From NCBI GenBank assembly GCA_963682025.1, contig OY821517.1:55318216-55382215 (forward strand): a stretch of 64,000 nt of DNA. Direction: 5' to 3'. Positions 58,501-64,000 of this stretch are shown here, in pieces. The translations under genes and the position numbers were made by a program. Under the pieces are notes generated by a model that was not told the DNA's origin, did not search any database, and saw only the letters and a program-made list of their open reading frames with translations. Positions within the stretch are counted from its first letter, which is position 1. Each line of letters opens with the position of its first letter. This DNA is from Cordilura impudica (Eukaryota > Arthropoda > Insecta > Diptera > Scathophagidae).

Positions 58501-59028
58501 TTGGTGGTGCCAGAAGGTATGTATAATAAAAACCATATGATGAAATATTTTGATAATATAAATTGTTGCTAATACGAGAAAACTATATTTTAGATAGTAC
58601 AACTTGGATAGTTTCATTTGCCATGTTGGGTCGTTTTGGCATAAGTGCAACTTATTCGGTAGTAACATTATACACAGCTGAATTATATCCCACTGAAATT
58701 CGTAGCTCAGCATTAGGAACATGTTCTACATGGGGTCATGTTGGTTCAATATCGGCTCCCTATGCTGTTGATTTATTGGTAATAAAATTATATTTATTAT
58801 AAAATATTGTATTTCAACTCTATTCCTCAATATCAGGGTCCTCTCGGCTGGTATATTCCCACCACCATATGTGGATGCTGCGTTTTAGTAGCTGGTATAT
58901 TAACGATGACTTTACCTGAAACTGGTACTGGGAAAATAGTTGATCGTGTTGTTGATGTTCCCACGGCCTCAGATATCGTCGATAAGGAAAATTCGAATTT
59001 ACAATGCGAAGAAAAAATTAAAAAATAA
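21377..59028 (+). CDS. SLC22-family organic ion transporter (MFS), nine coding exons
   Basis: The joined exons 21377-21486, 47548-47994, 48066-48220, 49275-49443, 49537-49675, 58092-58248, 58334-58516, 58594-58778 and 58837-59028 give 1737 nt, or 578 residues, the usual size of SLC22 carriers. Seen: a short cytoplasmic N terminus, TM1 near residues 35-58, a long first extracellular loop (about 60-160) with Cys69, 97, 133 and 156, sequons NWS (78) and NYT (117), and the family hallmark WDLVC. The MFS motif GIFSDKFGRK sits at 181-190, ESPRWL at 298-303, PTEIRSSALG near 486 and LPET at 541-544. Known of the family: twelve-helix plasma-membrane carriers of organic cations, anions or zwitterions such as carnitine. 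The substrate here cannot be read from sequence. The start has a good fly context (AAAATGG) and an in-frame TAA two codons upstream. No frameshift or stop was seen, so the gene looks functional despite TE-swollen introns. Which of the several fly SLC22 paralogs it is remains open. Confidence 0.93.
21891..23436 (-). mobile_element. Tc1-like element with TIRs of about 230 bp, in SLC22 intron 1
   Basis: CAGTGTTGGTCAGAACAAAA at the left is matched inverted by CAGTGTTCGTCAGAACAAAA at the right, both beside TA. Similarity continues inward to a second AAAGCAAC block. The minus strand encodes ESKFNL, DGMRTVRC, HDNDAKHT and the C-terminal RRCREVIKNNG. The first catalytic Asp of FSDES is Tyr, and stops are present, so it is inactive. 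Confidence 0.87.
23885..24809. mobile_element. MITE-like element with TAA duplication, host to a Helitron
   Basis: Ends TGATATGTTCAGACGG and inverted TAGCATGTTCACACGG are flanked by TAA on both sides. The related sequence at 52510-52530 (CCTAATTAAGAGTAAAAGTG) is the empty site. A 3-bp TAA duplication suggests PIF/Harbinger-type insertion. Confidence 0.6.
24176..24634 (-). mobile_element. Hel-2 Helitron, copy 2 (inverted, internal duplication)
   Basis: On the minus strand it starts TCTTATATATTAAAAG after A and ends in the same hairpin and CTCTAG before T. A segment of about 111 bp with AGAAGTTAACGTACAGTA is duplicated inside, explaining its greater length. An open frame on the plus strand (24320-24541) ends LKPNEFKQLAQKKELDPLSV and may be captured or chance. 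Confidence 0.82.
24996..25956. other. Intronic AT-rich DNA
   Basis: Nothing recognised. Confidence 0.35.
27186..28860. repeat. (AAAATGA)n-type array with distinctive flanks
   Basis: A/T-rich pentamer-heptamer variants (GAAAAATAAAAAATGAAAAA) fill 27290-28720 apart from nested Rep-A. The left flank (CACAATACAATCACAAAAAC, GTAATAACCTCTTTG) and right flank (ACACATCTCCCCTGTGATCG) recur around the array at 53.8-56.05 kb. The repeat is therefore part of a dispersed element. Confidence 0.7.
27733..28280 (+). mobile_element. Rep-A repeat, compact copy
   Basis: It starts ACAAGTAAGAGTG plus the hairpin TTCGGCTGTGCCGAA, contains (ACGG/ACAG)n near 28100 and ends GTGGAGGGTATAAAA. It is inserted in the A-rich array. 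548 bp, non-coding. Confidence 0.75.
29070..29290 (-). repeat. 21-bp satellite, third block
   Basis: Clean units of CATTTCAGAAAACATCAATT in the orientation opposite to the 15-kb array. Confidence 0.75.
29380..31560 (-). mobile_element. CACTA-like (EnSpm-type) transposase remnant
   Basis: The minus strand in order: LPPENVP and VSPGKYIHIGLNRQLEKIF (31400-31110), then after the Hel-1 insertion FLIGCYIGQKKPVDIN, HAFICDAPAKSFV and IKGHT (30660-30440), QFPLDSMHLV near 30300, and FARKPRSLSEITRWKATEF near 30150. CDAPAK and the FPLD-MH motif are typical of animal CACTA-like transposases. Frameshifts abound. A 24-bp segment (GCATAGAGTCAAGTGGAAAT) is tandemly doubled near 30270-30316. Confidence 0.6.
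30676..31047 (+). mobile_element. Hel-1 Helitron, copy e (nested in the CACTA-like gene)
   Basis: It starts TCTATAATATTAATAAGC after A and ends hairpin plus TTTGCTAG before T. It separates the two parts of the CACTA-like reading frame. Confidence 0.85.
31600..31884. mobile_element. AAACTCTTTCTTT repeat, short copy
   Basis: AAACTCTTTCTTTTAACTCA at the left and inverted AAACTCTTTCTTTC at the right enclose about two units of a minisatellite (CCCTCATCCGATCGATCTGA, AGTCACGCATAGTCACG). The longer copy is at 48324-48937. Confidence 0.7.
33292..35672 (+). mobile_element. hAT transposon with perfect 8-bp target duplication
   Basis: It is flanked by ATTTATAG on both sides (33284-33291, 35673-35680). 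The ends are CAGGGACCG in inverted orientation, followed by AACAGTTATT. Exon-like segments encode CAAHALQLAIKDFL (34215-34327, then GTAAGT), LDVVTRWSSTYYML after an acceptor at 34672, and the C-terminal dimerisation region VPATQVSVERSFSALK to LEALMLVKLN (35050-35188). The N-terminal zinc finger and much of the catalytic core are missing or eroded. 35280-35640 is a subterminal array of about 39-bp units (TTTTTGCTCGAAAAAATAAA, AATAACTGTT). Confidence 0.92.
34434..34605. mobile_element. Small MITE with TACAGTAAGCGAA ends
   Basis: TACAGTAAGCGAAATTT at the left is matched inverted by TACAGTAAGCGAAGAC at the right, 170 bp apart. It lies inside the intron-like gap of the hAT transposase. Confidence 0.6.
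35681..38230 (-). mobile_element. IR/DR Tc1-like element, copy T1
   Basis: The outer repeat (GTGAGTGACAATACAATGG, 35681) and inner repeat (TGTTGACAAAACATTGG, about 35888) at the left, and inner (about 38037) and outer (about 38210) at the right, give the double-direct-repeat TIR architecture. The broken minus-strand transposase at 35960-36560 matches copies T2 and T3. It is interrupted by the mariner at 36713-37970. Confidence 0.75.
36713..37970 (-). mobile_element. DD41D-like mariner, second subfamily, nested in T1
   Basis: TIRs AAGGGGTTTTCAATAAGAGC and inverted AAGGGTTTTTCAACAGGGAC beside TA. The minus strand encodes IERLVEKFESTGTVQNVPV, RRSQALGISVTSLWRIL and KDLGLHPYKIKL (37797-37492), NGFVNKQN, WCGLLAGGVIGPYFF, WFQQDGATSHT, and the C-terminal ANKPATIDELRSNIEREIAA. 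The stretch that should hold the third catalytic Asp (after DWP) is deleted. Confidence 0.87.
38676..40046. other. Intronic AT-rich DNA
   Basis: No element recognised. Contains a (CATA)n run near 38850. Confidence 0.4.
40051..40300. repeat. Large imperfect hairpin with arms of about 100 bp
   Basis: The left arm (GCTCAAAATATTCAG, GGGTACCCATATACGA, GATTTCATTCAATTTAA) is repeated inverted after a centre of about 45 bp. Possibly a MITE. Confidence 0.75.
40379..40395 (-). promoter_or_regulatory. Candidate CTCF-like site in SLC22 intron 1
   Basis: The minus strand reads CAGCCGCCAGGGGGCGT, a close match to the conserved CTCF core CCAGGGGGCGC. It stands out in AT-rich DNA, but it is a single motif hit. 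Confidence 0.3.
40396..41006. other. Intronic DNA, nothing recognised
   Basis: No coding or TIR signal seen. Confidence 0.35.
41007..41469 (+). mobile_element. Hel-1 Helitron, copy f
   Basis: It starts TCTATAATATTAATAGGC after A and ends GGGCTCTGCTAG before T. Confidence 0.85.
41870..43960 (+). mobile_element. IR/DR Tc1-like element, copy T2
   Basis: The N-terminal domain is intact at 42079-42354 (KQICEKYSKNKSIISKIIKK, DRPRKTSRR). A broken catalytic domain follows (FQYDNDPKHSSK, SPDLNAIENL with the triad Glu kept). The inner repeat lies near 43015 and the outer at 43930-43960 (CAGTGATTGACAATACAATG inverted) next to TA. Rep-B is inserted between them. Inactive through stops and a deletion. 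Confidence 0.78.
43063..43850 (+). mobile_element. Rep-B repeat, copy 2, inserted in T2
   Basis: It runs from ATACCCCAAACCAC to the hairpin GTCGGTCTAAACCGAC and TTACTTGTT. T1 (about 35840-35875, inverted) shows the same Tc1 sequence without it. Confidence 0.78.
44087..44492 (-). mobile_element. Hel-1 Helitron, copy c
   Basis: Minus-strand TC-start after A, CTAG end before T, hairpin CTCGAATTTCGAG intact. Confidence 0.85.
44559..45780 (+). mobile_element. DD41D Tc1/mariner element, copy 2 (N-terminal deletion)
   Basis: TIRs AAGGGTTCGCCATCTAACG and inverted AAGGGTCCGCCAAATAAC beside TA. Compared with copy 1 it lacks 83 bp of the N-terminal domain, flanked by CGTA, and has a 1-bp loss near 45215, but it keeps the C terminus (PLDYYLWGALKDKCYANKPE to NEIIFHY). 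It shares the A9 run and frame change with copy 1. Confidence 0.9.
45886..46557. mobile_element. MITE with TIRs of about 165 bp
   Basis: The left arm (GAAATAATGACAATTTAAGC, GACAAACTTTAGTATGTTTT, GAGTCACAACTCAAAATTTT) is repeated inverted at 46385-46557 with few changes. Non-coding centre. Confidence 0.85.
46558..47547. other. Last part of SLC22 intron 1
   Basis: Includes a (CT)n tract at 47211-47229, which could bind GAGA-type factors. No other element recognised. Confidence 0.4.
47548..47994 (+). CDS. SLC22 exon 2 (TM1, large extracellular loop, TM2)
   Basis: The acceptor ACACAG and the donor AA|GTACGC bound 447 nt. The exon carries most of TM1, the cysteine-rich glycosylated loop with both sequons, WDLVC, and TM2 leading into the start of the MFS motif (GIFSDK). 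The intron is phase 2. Confidence 0.93.
48066..48220 (+). CDS. SLC22 exon 3 (FGRK motif, TM3-TM4)
   Basis: The acceptor is TTTATAG and the donor is the consensus GTAAGT. The exon completes SDKFGRK and encodes two hydrophobic segments, including LVGRFGLGAASSG. Intron phase is 1. It is separated from exon 2 by only 71 bp. Confidence 0.93.
48324..48937. mobile_element. AAACTCTTTCTTT repeat with minisatellite, SLC22 intron 3
   Basis: Inverted AAACTCTTTCTTT ends enclose about five diverged units of about 110 bp (CCCCTCATCCGATCGATCTG, AGTCACGCACAGTCACGGAG). The copy at 31600 has about two. Confidence 0.72.
48939..49053. mobile_element. Hairpin MITE, near-complete palindrome
   Basis: 115 bp. Arms of about 48 bp (CCGTATTCATAATCAAATTC, CTAGCAGTTGGCTA) surround a loop of about 16 nt, with TTT on both sides. 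The matching flank of the 31.6-kb repeat (near 31885) is uninterrupted. Confidence 0.85.
49275..49443 (+). CDS. SLC22 exon 4 (TM5-TM6)
   Basis: The acceptor is AATTACAG and the donor is GTATGT. It encodes the conserved E-N-x-x-L-K-H-R-S-W stretch and two membrane helices. The frame continues cleanly from exon 3 (phase 1) into exon 5 (phase 2). Confidence 0.92.
49494..49530 (+). repeat. (ATT)n microsatellite before the exon 5 acceptor
   Basis: About 12 perfect triplets end 6 nt before exon 5. Length variation could affect splicing. Confidence 0.9.
49537..49675 (+). CDS. SLC22 exon 5 (ESPRWL motif, start of central loop)
   Basis: The acceptor TTTCAG follows an (ATT)n run. The exon encodes FLMNESPRWL and the start of the large cytoplasmic loop, and ends in phase 0 at GTAAGA. 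The next intron is 8.4 kb. Confidence 0.93.
50156..50616 (-). mobile_element. Hel-1 Helitron, copy d
   Basis: CTAG end intact with T after it. The hairpin and the TC start are mutated. Confidence 0.75.
50617..52429. other. SLC22 intron 5, mostly unassigned
   Basis: 50725-50790 (CACAGCCATTGCC, GGTTAGGGTGAGC) is the inverse of 700-755. Nothing else recognised. Confidence 0.4.
52597..52938 (+). mobile_element. Hel-1 Helitron, copy g, 5' truncated
   Basis: It begins inside the family (GGGATTTCTTGTGACAT) directly after Rep-A-related sequence (CGATATCGAATGCGGCGATT) and ends GGGCTCTGCTAG before T. Confidence 0.78.
53145..53745. mobile_element. MITE-like inverted repeat with GGTTATNG motifs
   Basis: Arms of about 200 bp (TAACCAATAT, ATTGAAAGTAATTTTA, CGGGTAGC inverted) surround a centre with ATTATGATT repeats. 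Confidence 0.7.
53811..54106. mobile_element. MITE with CATGTGAGT ends of 36 bp
   Basis: CATGTGAGTGCGATCACAGG at the left is matched inverted by CATGTGAGTCCGATCACCGG at the right. Half of it also flanks the array at 28.8 kb. Confidence 0.75.
54107..55925. repeat. Second A-rich array carrying two tandem Rep-B copies
   Basis: The TTTTTCATTTTTTATTTTTC-type array is interrupted by Rep-B at 54307-55100 and 55136-55877, both in the same direction and each ending in a GTCGGTC/GACCGAC hairpin. The flank after 55925 matches, inverted, the left flank at 27.2 kb. Confidence 0.78.
56650..56845 (+). mobile_element. Rep-A 3' end fragment
   Basis: TTTCCACAGACGGACAGAGG through GTGTGGAGGGTATAATAA. Its last part is copied again by the tandem duplication. 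Confidence 0.65.
56767..57722 (+). repeat. Tandem duplication, 2 x 478 bp, apparently identical
   Basis: 56767-57244 and 57245-57722 agree in every line compared, including T-run lengths. The unit spans the Rep-A end and the left end of a MITE. Confidence 0.88.
57002..57888. mobile_element. MITE with TCGCACCTGT ends, left end doubled
   Basis: TCGCACCTGTACCTCTTAAG at 57002 (again at 57480) is matched inverted by TCGCACCTGTTCCTCTAAAG at 57888, with GAGTCAACTCAAAATTT inside both ends. Confidence 0.72.
58092..58248 (+). CDS. SLC22 exon 6 (central loop and TM7)
   Basis: The acceptor is TTTTCAG and the donor is GTAATT. It encodes the rest of the cytoplasmic loop (WQKLKEGPLKQ) and TM7. The intron is phase 1. 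Confidence 0.9.
58334..58516 (+). CDS. SLC22 exon 7 (TM8-TM9)
   Basis: The acceptor is ATTATAG and the donor is GTATGT. The residues LVDLPSYLVP and the following RYTGRR correspond to the MFS signature repeat in the second half of the carrier. The intron is phase 1. Confidence 0.93.
58594..58778 (+). CDS. SLC22 exon 8 (TM10-TM11)
   Basis: The acceptor is TTTTAG and the donor is GTAATA. It encodes MLGRFGISATY and the conserved ELYPTEIRSSALG. The intron is phase 0. Confidence 0.93.
58837..59028 (+). CDS. SLC22 exon 9 (TM12 and C-terminal tail)
   Basis: The acceptor is ATATCAG. It encodes TM12, then LPETGTG and a hydrophilic tail ending EKIKK at TAA. Confidence 0.93.
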   Translation, partial: GPLGWYIPTTICGCCVLVAGILTMTLPETGTGKIVDRVVDVPTASDIVDKENSNLQCEEKIKK

Positions 59029-59490
59029 TTTATAGTTAATTTAGGGTTGGTCAAATGTTGAACAAAAAAAAAAAAACAACTTAAATGTCCTGGAAATTTA
59101 ACAAGTAGTATTATGTTCAGAGCGAGTTAAGTGTGTTTGCACCCAACCTTAGTTTATTTTCCTACTATATTATAGATTTCTTCTTTATTTTCGTCTTTTT
59201 TGTGTCTATTACCATTGTTTAAATATGGTATTAGCTTAATTTATATACTAAAAAGTTGATATTAACTTTACTATTAGATATACTTATATACATATATAAC
59301 ATATTTAATGTATCTACAGTTTAGTTTATGTAATTTATTGTTATTAAAAAGAAAATCACTGTTTGAAAGTGATTATGATATTAAAGACATTTCAATTACA
59401 TTACCATAAAAAAAATATTAGAAAGAAAACTTGCAAATTTATAGTAAATATTATTCATTAAGACATTTTAACATTAAATGTCTAATTTAA
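59029..59490. other. Convergent intergenic region with facing 3' UTRs
   Basis: It lies between the TAA of the transporter and the stop of the minus-strand protease. Plus-strand ATTAAA poly(A) signals occur at 59343 and 59380. A minus-strand AATAAA reads at 59340-59335. The two 3' UTRs therefore probably overlap. Otherwise the stretch is AT-rich with no transposon recognised. Confidence 0.55.
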
Positions 59491-59649
59491 TCAATATCTT
59501 ATGACTAAATTAATCCATTCACTGTAGGGCCCCGTTAGAGTATAAATACTAGGCATATCTTTAATGCCACAAGTCAAGCCATATGAGACTATACCATAAA
59601 TATAATCTATGCCATTATATTTACAAATCAAAGGACCTCCAGAATCTCC
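59491..59649 (-). CDS. Serine protease last exon (GDSGGP, stop)
   Basis: The acceptor TTTTTAG precedes GGAGATTCT, so the exon opens exactly at the GDS of the active site. It has 52 codons and TGA at 59493-59491. Confidence 0.9.
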   Translation of the reverse strand, partial: GDSGGPLICKYNGIDYIYGIVSYGLTCGIKDMPSIYTLTGPYSEWINLVIRY

Positions 59650-62600
59650 CTAAAAATTTAATTTTCTTAAATGATATTTACGAGGGCTATTGTTTGAAGC
59701 TTACCTGACATGTATCTTGCTCCCTTCCCACAGCACATACTGTGTTATCACCATTTTGTGGTGCCCAAACATAGCCCAATAGACGACGGCATTGTTTTTT
59801 ACTAATAACATAGACTTCAGCTTCATTCAATTGTTCTTGTGGTAGTCCAGCGTGCTGTTTAGCTCCAAAGCCAATGATTTTACATGGACCTGTAAATACA
59901 ATTTGGAGTACATTGAATATTACAGTTGGCAACCAATACCATTTCAAAGAACGGTAATTACTATATCAGCACCGTAATAAAATATTATAAATACCGTTCA
60001 CAAAAAAAAAAAGATTTTTGTGTTTATGATTTACTTTACATAATATTACTGACACGATAATTATATCGGTATTTTGAAGATAATACGAAACCAAATCGAT
60101 CAAATAATAAAATTATTTAAGTAAATTACGTCAAAAACGGCATTTCAAACACAAACATTAAGTGATAATACAATGGAAACCTTTAACAAAATATATTTTA
60201 GACGACTTGAACGGTCAATACCAAAAAATTTAATCATAAAATTAAAAACTCTTTAATTAAATATATGTATACATATTTAATTTATTTAAAAAAGAAAAAT
60301 ATTAACATAAAATAGCTTAACTTCAGAAAAAAATAAAAATCATTGGAAATTGGCAATTTAAAACTTTCCCTTTTATTTTGGTTTCAATATTTTATTGTTT
60401 AGTACTGCTTCACAACGCCGAGGCATGGAGTCAATTAAATTGTTGATGATATCCATTGAAATTTGTTTGGCACTCTGTCATTTTGGAAGTTCTAGACCAG
60501 GCCTGTAGAATTTGCCTGTATCCACTTCCAGTTAGAGTATCTTTTAGTACATGAATTGGAGCCGTTCTTTGGCCCGAAAAGCAACCCCATTTGAAAATAC
60601 ACAAATAAAAAATGTATATATTCCATCATGGCCTCCAAATAAAACTTGAACTCATCTGAAAAGAGAACAGTATTCCAATTTCGTCATGTGTTCTTTAGCA
60701 AAATTATATTTTAAGGTAGCATTTTTGGACTTATTTTAAATTCTCTTGTCATTAAATTATCTTTCACGATATTTCTTGATAATTTTTCAAATTGTGAATT
60801 TATTCTTATGCTACCCATACACGTTGCGACCGTTGATACAACATGATTAGAATGGGCACGATATTGCAACGTTTGTGGGGTCGTTTTATGAAGATGTGTC
60901 GTGGTTGCACGAAAAATCAAAAATTTTTGATTTTCTGGCTAGTTGTTAAACTTGATCGCAACGTTTGTGGGCATTTCATGCAACTTCATTCTATTTTGTG
61001 TTTATGTAAGTAGTGGTCATATCATTGATTGCCGGTATCATTAAAAAATTTTTAAAGCAATCTATTTAGAATTGTATTTTTCGTTTAATAGCGGCTCAAA
61101 ATGATTTTATTATTTATATTTTGATGTCTCGTAATATTTAATATTTTTATTAATCTTCAATGATTTAACTATCATCTATTAATTATATTTACTTCTTTGT
61201 GTTTTAAAATACATAGATTTTTAAATTTATTTCCTAAATATTAAAAAAAAAAGCAACTTTAAAAAACAAAGTACCTTCCCACATAAAACACAAACTTTTG
61301 AAAAGGGCATAACTTTTTTAAAGTATATTTAAAGAAAAAGCAGTTAAAAAGATAATTTATATTTTTTAAAAATTAGAAATAATAAATAATAAAACTAATT
61401 AAAAAAAACATTGTGCAAATGTAACTCACCCGCACTCAGTAATATTAGATGCCATCTTTACGCAACATGACTTGTTTTCAAAATAAAGTTGTATAATGAG
61501 GTTATATACACATTGAATCGTTTATGTGCAACAAGTTGGTTGCCAACCGAGTTGTGCCAACGGTCGCATCGTCTATGGCCTGCATTAAGAATATTTATCA
61601 ATAATTTTCTTTTCTTTAAGACCACCAGTAAGATTGTCTATTTTGGTTTTTAATTCTTAACAAAACTTTATGCTTGCCAATATTTTATAACAATTCATTA
61701 TAATTAAACATTCAAAATACAATTGTGTTAACGCCTGTCTTACACAGGCCACTGCCACTCAGTTGTGTACCTATTATCAACGAAAAATTGTTCGAATTAG
61801 TCGAATCCCTCGCCATTACCATTTGCAATTTCATTTTGAAAATGTCGAAGCGTAAACTTCCACCATCATACCCATCCCTTTTACTTTATTTTCGTAGGCT
61901 TTGTTCTTTAAGTCGTAAAGATTTATTGTTCATATCCCACAAAAAAGGGTGGGAATGGTATAAATTAATTATTTTTTAAATATTCTTCTTCAATTTGGCA
62001 TCCATATTCACTTTTTTTTTTGTTTACCAAATAGAGTTACCGAGTTCATAATAAAGCCACATTTTGGGGGGAAAGATTAACATATATTATCATTAGTGTT
62101 ATTTTAATAATATTTATGCTCTATAATTAACAAACTTGCGTTTTTATATGCGCATTTCAAGAAATGAATCATAATAATTTATTTAACAAGTTAAAACTTC
62201 AATTACAATTTTGCAGTAATCCAGTAAATTTGATTTAAATTTTGAACAGGGTAACATTAATCATAGTTTGTGGCAGCAATTATTCGCACGAAAAATTTGG
62301 TGCCATTAGTGTGATCACTACGAAAAATGTGTGTGTATTACCCCGCTATCTTACATCACACTGCAACTGTGAAATCGTTGTGTACGTATTATCAACGAAA
62401 AATTGTTCGAATTAGTCGAATCCATCGCCATTAACTTTTGTGTTAACACATCTGACTGTAATCTCATGTTTGAGGGAAAATGTTTACATTTATTATTCGT
62501 ATTATTTTAATAATAGTTAATAATATTTATGCTCTATAATTAACAAACTTGCGTTTTTATATGCGCATTTCAAGAAATAAATCATAATAATAGATTTAAC

Positions 62601-64000
62601 AAGTTAAAACTTTAATTACAATAATTACAAATTATTACAATAATTAACAAACGTAAAAAACGGATCAGCATGTTGCTGTGTAAAATTAACCAAACTTTAT
62701 CAAATGTCACGTACAAACGTAACAAAAATCTATTTTCAACAGATAGGAACGTTCCGGTTACGTGATAGTTGAGTTCGGTAACTGCTCTAATTGCTTTTCA
62801 TGTAACAGAAAAAAACAGCTGACACGTTTGGTTAAGGTTACGTGTGGCTAACTAGGCCTTTACTCGCACGAAAAATTTGGTGCCATTAGTGTGACCACTG
62901 TGGAAAATGTGTGTGGATTAGTAAATAAAATGTGAGTGTATTGTTTTTCGTGCGCAGTGGGATGTGTGATAGGGGGGTTAATCAACTCTGCTACAGTAGT
63001 TTCAAAGTATACATTGTCTTTTGTCATCACTTAAATAAAACTTTTTTTTGTTTATCTTTTTTTATATTGTATTTGTTGTAAAAAAAAATGTGTGATATCT
63101 TTCGATAGAGAACACACCAAAGAGTGATTCCGGAAAAAATACATAATTTGAGGATTTTAGGACTTATCGCGAAATTATTAAAAAATAAAATTTGCAAAAT
63201 TTTGAATTTTGTAAAAGTTTACATTGTATTGTCACTCACTGTATCATTTTGCATTAACGTTATTTTAAAACAGTACCAAACTTGGTAAGAAGTATTTAAT
63301 TATGTAGGAACTATCAATTTTCTATGAAAAAATATTAATATTTGCAATAATGTAAAAAAACTGAAATAAATTTTATAAAAAGTGTAGACAGATTGTTCAT
63401 AGCATCTTTGGATTATTTTCCGCACATAAAGCATGTTTTTTTTCCTATAAACATATTTTCATTAAACTTTATACGTTATATTTGTAAAGTCGAATTTCTC
63501 TTCTAAGGAGAAACAATTTTTATAAACTTTGTGTTACGTTCAGTTTTCATTGATTTACTTCGGGTCCAATCCTGAAATAATTTAGCCACCACATTGACTT
63601 GTGCGTGCAATAAAGATAACTTACTTTGTCTATAAGCTCTCATGCCATATCTTGGCACTTTTCCAAAGAATCCGTTGACATTTGTAAAAATCAAAAATGG
63701 CTTGTATGGTTGTTCCAAGCGTAGAAGAGCAATATCATTTTGTAAGTTAGTTCTAAAAGTAAATATGTTCATTATAATAATTTAATTACCTTTAAAAATA
63801 TGTTTAAGTTACTTTATTCGTGTTTAAGAAAAACAACTATTAAATTTTAATAAATATCAAAAATGTTTTAAGAGAAACGGTTATAATACATATATTAACT
63901 TTTCTTAAAAGTTTTGTTAATTTACTTCAAATATTTTACTTCAATTTGCACGCTACCTAGCGAAACACTTTTGTGTGCTTCCAACAACACACTCCCGATC
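59491..64000 (-). CDS. Trypsin-like serine protease (S1A), 3' part, continues past right edge
   Basis: On the minus strand four exons join in phase: 64000-63926 (partial), 63752-63625, 59889-59705 and 59649-59491, giving about 181 residues to the stop. Seen: NDIALLRL with the catalytic Asp, PCKIIGFG, a pair-forming Cys in KKQC, DTCQGDSGGP with the catalytic Ser, IVSYGLTCG, and the C-terminal EWI. The residue six before the catalytic Ser is Asp (chymotrypsin 189), which in the family directs cleavage after Lys or Arg. Odd points: the usual P-G-V-Y is P-S-I-Y, so Gly226 of the pocket is Ser, and Trp215 is Tyr, so specificity may be altered. The signal peptide, activation site and His57 exon are beyond the window. 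The 3.7-kb intron carries a Tc1-like element. It is probably secreted and digestive or regulatory; which cannot be told. Confidence 0.85.
59705..59889 (-). CDS. Serine protease penultimate exon
   Basis: It runs from acceptor TTTACAG to donor CAG|GTAAGC. It encodes PCKIIGFGAKQ through DTCQ, including the Asp expected at the base of the specificity pocket. Confidence 0.88.
60809..61584. mobile_element. PIF/Harbinger-type MITE with TTA duplication
   Basis: Ends TGCTACCCATACACGTTGCG and inverted TGCAGGCCATAGACGATGCG share GCGACCGTTG further in. TTA stands on both sides. T1 at about 36535-36560 shows the uninterrupted site. Confidence 0.78.
61720..62925 (+). repeat. Diverged tandem duplication of about 600 bp
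   Basis: Blocks recur in the same order: TATTATCAACGAAAAATTGT (61766, 62387), TTATATGCGCATTTCAAGAA (62143, 62556), GCACGAAAAATTTGGTGCCA (62286, 62865). Confidence 0.75.
63625..63752 (-). CDS. Serine protease exon with catalytic Asp
   Basis: It runs from acceptor TTTTAG to donor A|GTAAGT, 128 nt, phase 2 in and phase 1 out, matching both neighbours. It encodes TNLQNDIALLRLEQPY. The segment after it lacks the usual I-C-L-P. Confidence 0.82.
63926..64000 (-). CDS. Serine protease exon, partial at window edge
   Basis: A frame reading LGSVQIEVKYLK runs off the right edge. The donor AA|GTAAAT is phase 2 and fits the next exon. The content fits the beta-strand region between His57 and Asp102 of S1 proteases. 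Confidence 0.6.

Larger units (their letters stand above)
60160..63241 (-). mobile_element. IR/DR Tc1-like element, copy T3, in the protease intron
   Basis: Outer ends AGTGATAATACAATGGAAAC and inverted CAGTGAGTGACAATACAATG. The inner right repeat is near 63010. Minus-strand transposase remnants (about 60360-60800, 61590-61670) match T1. It has grown through the nested element at 60809 and duplicated segments. Confidence 0.75.

Noticed and set aside
58489..59054. Minus-strand open frames over SLC22 exons
   Set aside because: They lie antisense to well-supported exons and show no family features.
1..64000. LTR retrotransposons, LINEs or endogenous viral genes
   Set aside because: No reverse transcriptase, integrase or envelope-like frame, and no long direct terminal repeats, were recognised.
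1..64000. tRNA and rRNA genes
   Set aside because: None noticed by eye; a covariance-model scan was not possible, so absence is not proved.

Overview
The window looks like AT-rich, repeat-packed nuclear DNA of a cyclorrhaphan fly, most likely a calyptrate such as a blow fly. This is inferred from spliced genes with GT-AG introns, fly-type start context, families of Helitrons, Tc1/mariner, hAT and MITE-like elements, and the protein sequences. I cannot name the species.

Only two host genes are supported. (1) A complete plus-strand SLC22-family (organic cation/anion transporter-like, major facilitator) gene has nine coding exons between 21377 and 59028. Every splice site is GT-AG, all intron phases agree, and the joined frame is 578 codons plus stop. 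Intron 1 is 26.1 kb and intron 5 is 8.4 kb; both are filled with transposons. (2) The 3' part of a minus-strand trypsin-like serine protease has four exons between 59491 and the right edge. Its catalytic-His exon lies outside the window. The two genes converge, with stop codons 462 bp apart and probably overlapping 3' UTRs.

Layout: 0.5-3.5 kb, an abundant repeat I call Rep-A; 3.9-5.9 kb, a Helitron helicase remnant and a mariner remnant; 6.3-9.6 kb, a MITE, a foldback element and a deleted mariner-like element; 10-12 kb, Helitron ends and a Tc1 fragment; 12.3-16.6 kb, a 21-bp satellite interrupted by a mariner that is itself interrupted by a DD41D mariner-like element; 16.6-19.4 kb, an unclassified DNA transposon; 19.7-24.6 kb, promoter and exon 1 of the transporter, bracketed by two inverted Helitrons and followed by a Tc1-like element; 26-32.7 kb, a Tc1-like element apparently split by about 5.3 kb of later insertions (an A-rich array holding Rep-A, and a CACTA-like fragment holding a Helitron); 33-38.7 kb, a nest of Rep-B, IR/DR Tc1, DD41D-like mariner and a complete hAT with an 8-bp target duplication; 41-46.6 kb, Helitrons, IR/DR Tc1 with nested Rep-B, a second DD41D copy and a long-TIR MITE; 47.5-49.7 kb, exons 2-5; 50-57.9 kb, Helitrons, MITEs, tandem Rep-B copies and a 478-bp tandem duplication; 58.1-59.0 kb, exons 6-9; 59.5-64 kb, the protease, with an IR/DR Tc1 in its large intron.

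The most novel candidate is the element at about 16.6-19.4 kb. It has long terminal inverted repeats and a decayed transposase-like protein with a CRHH (C-x-x-H) motif that I cannot place in a named superfamily. Several insertions can be proved inside the window, because a related repeat here preserves the empty site. Percent identities, genome copy numbers and expression could not be measured.
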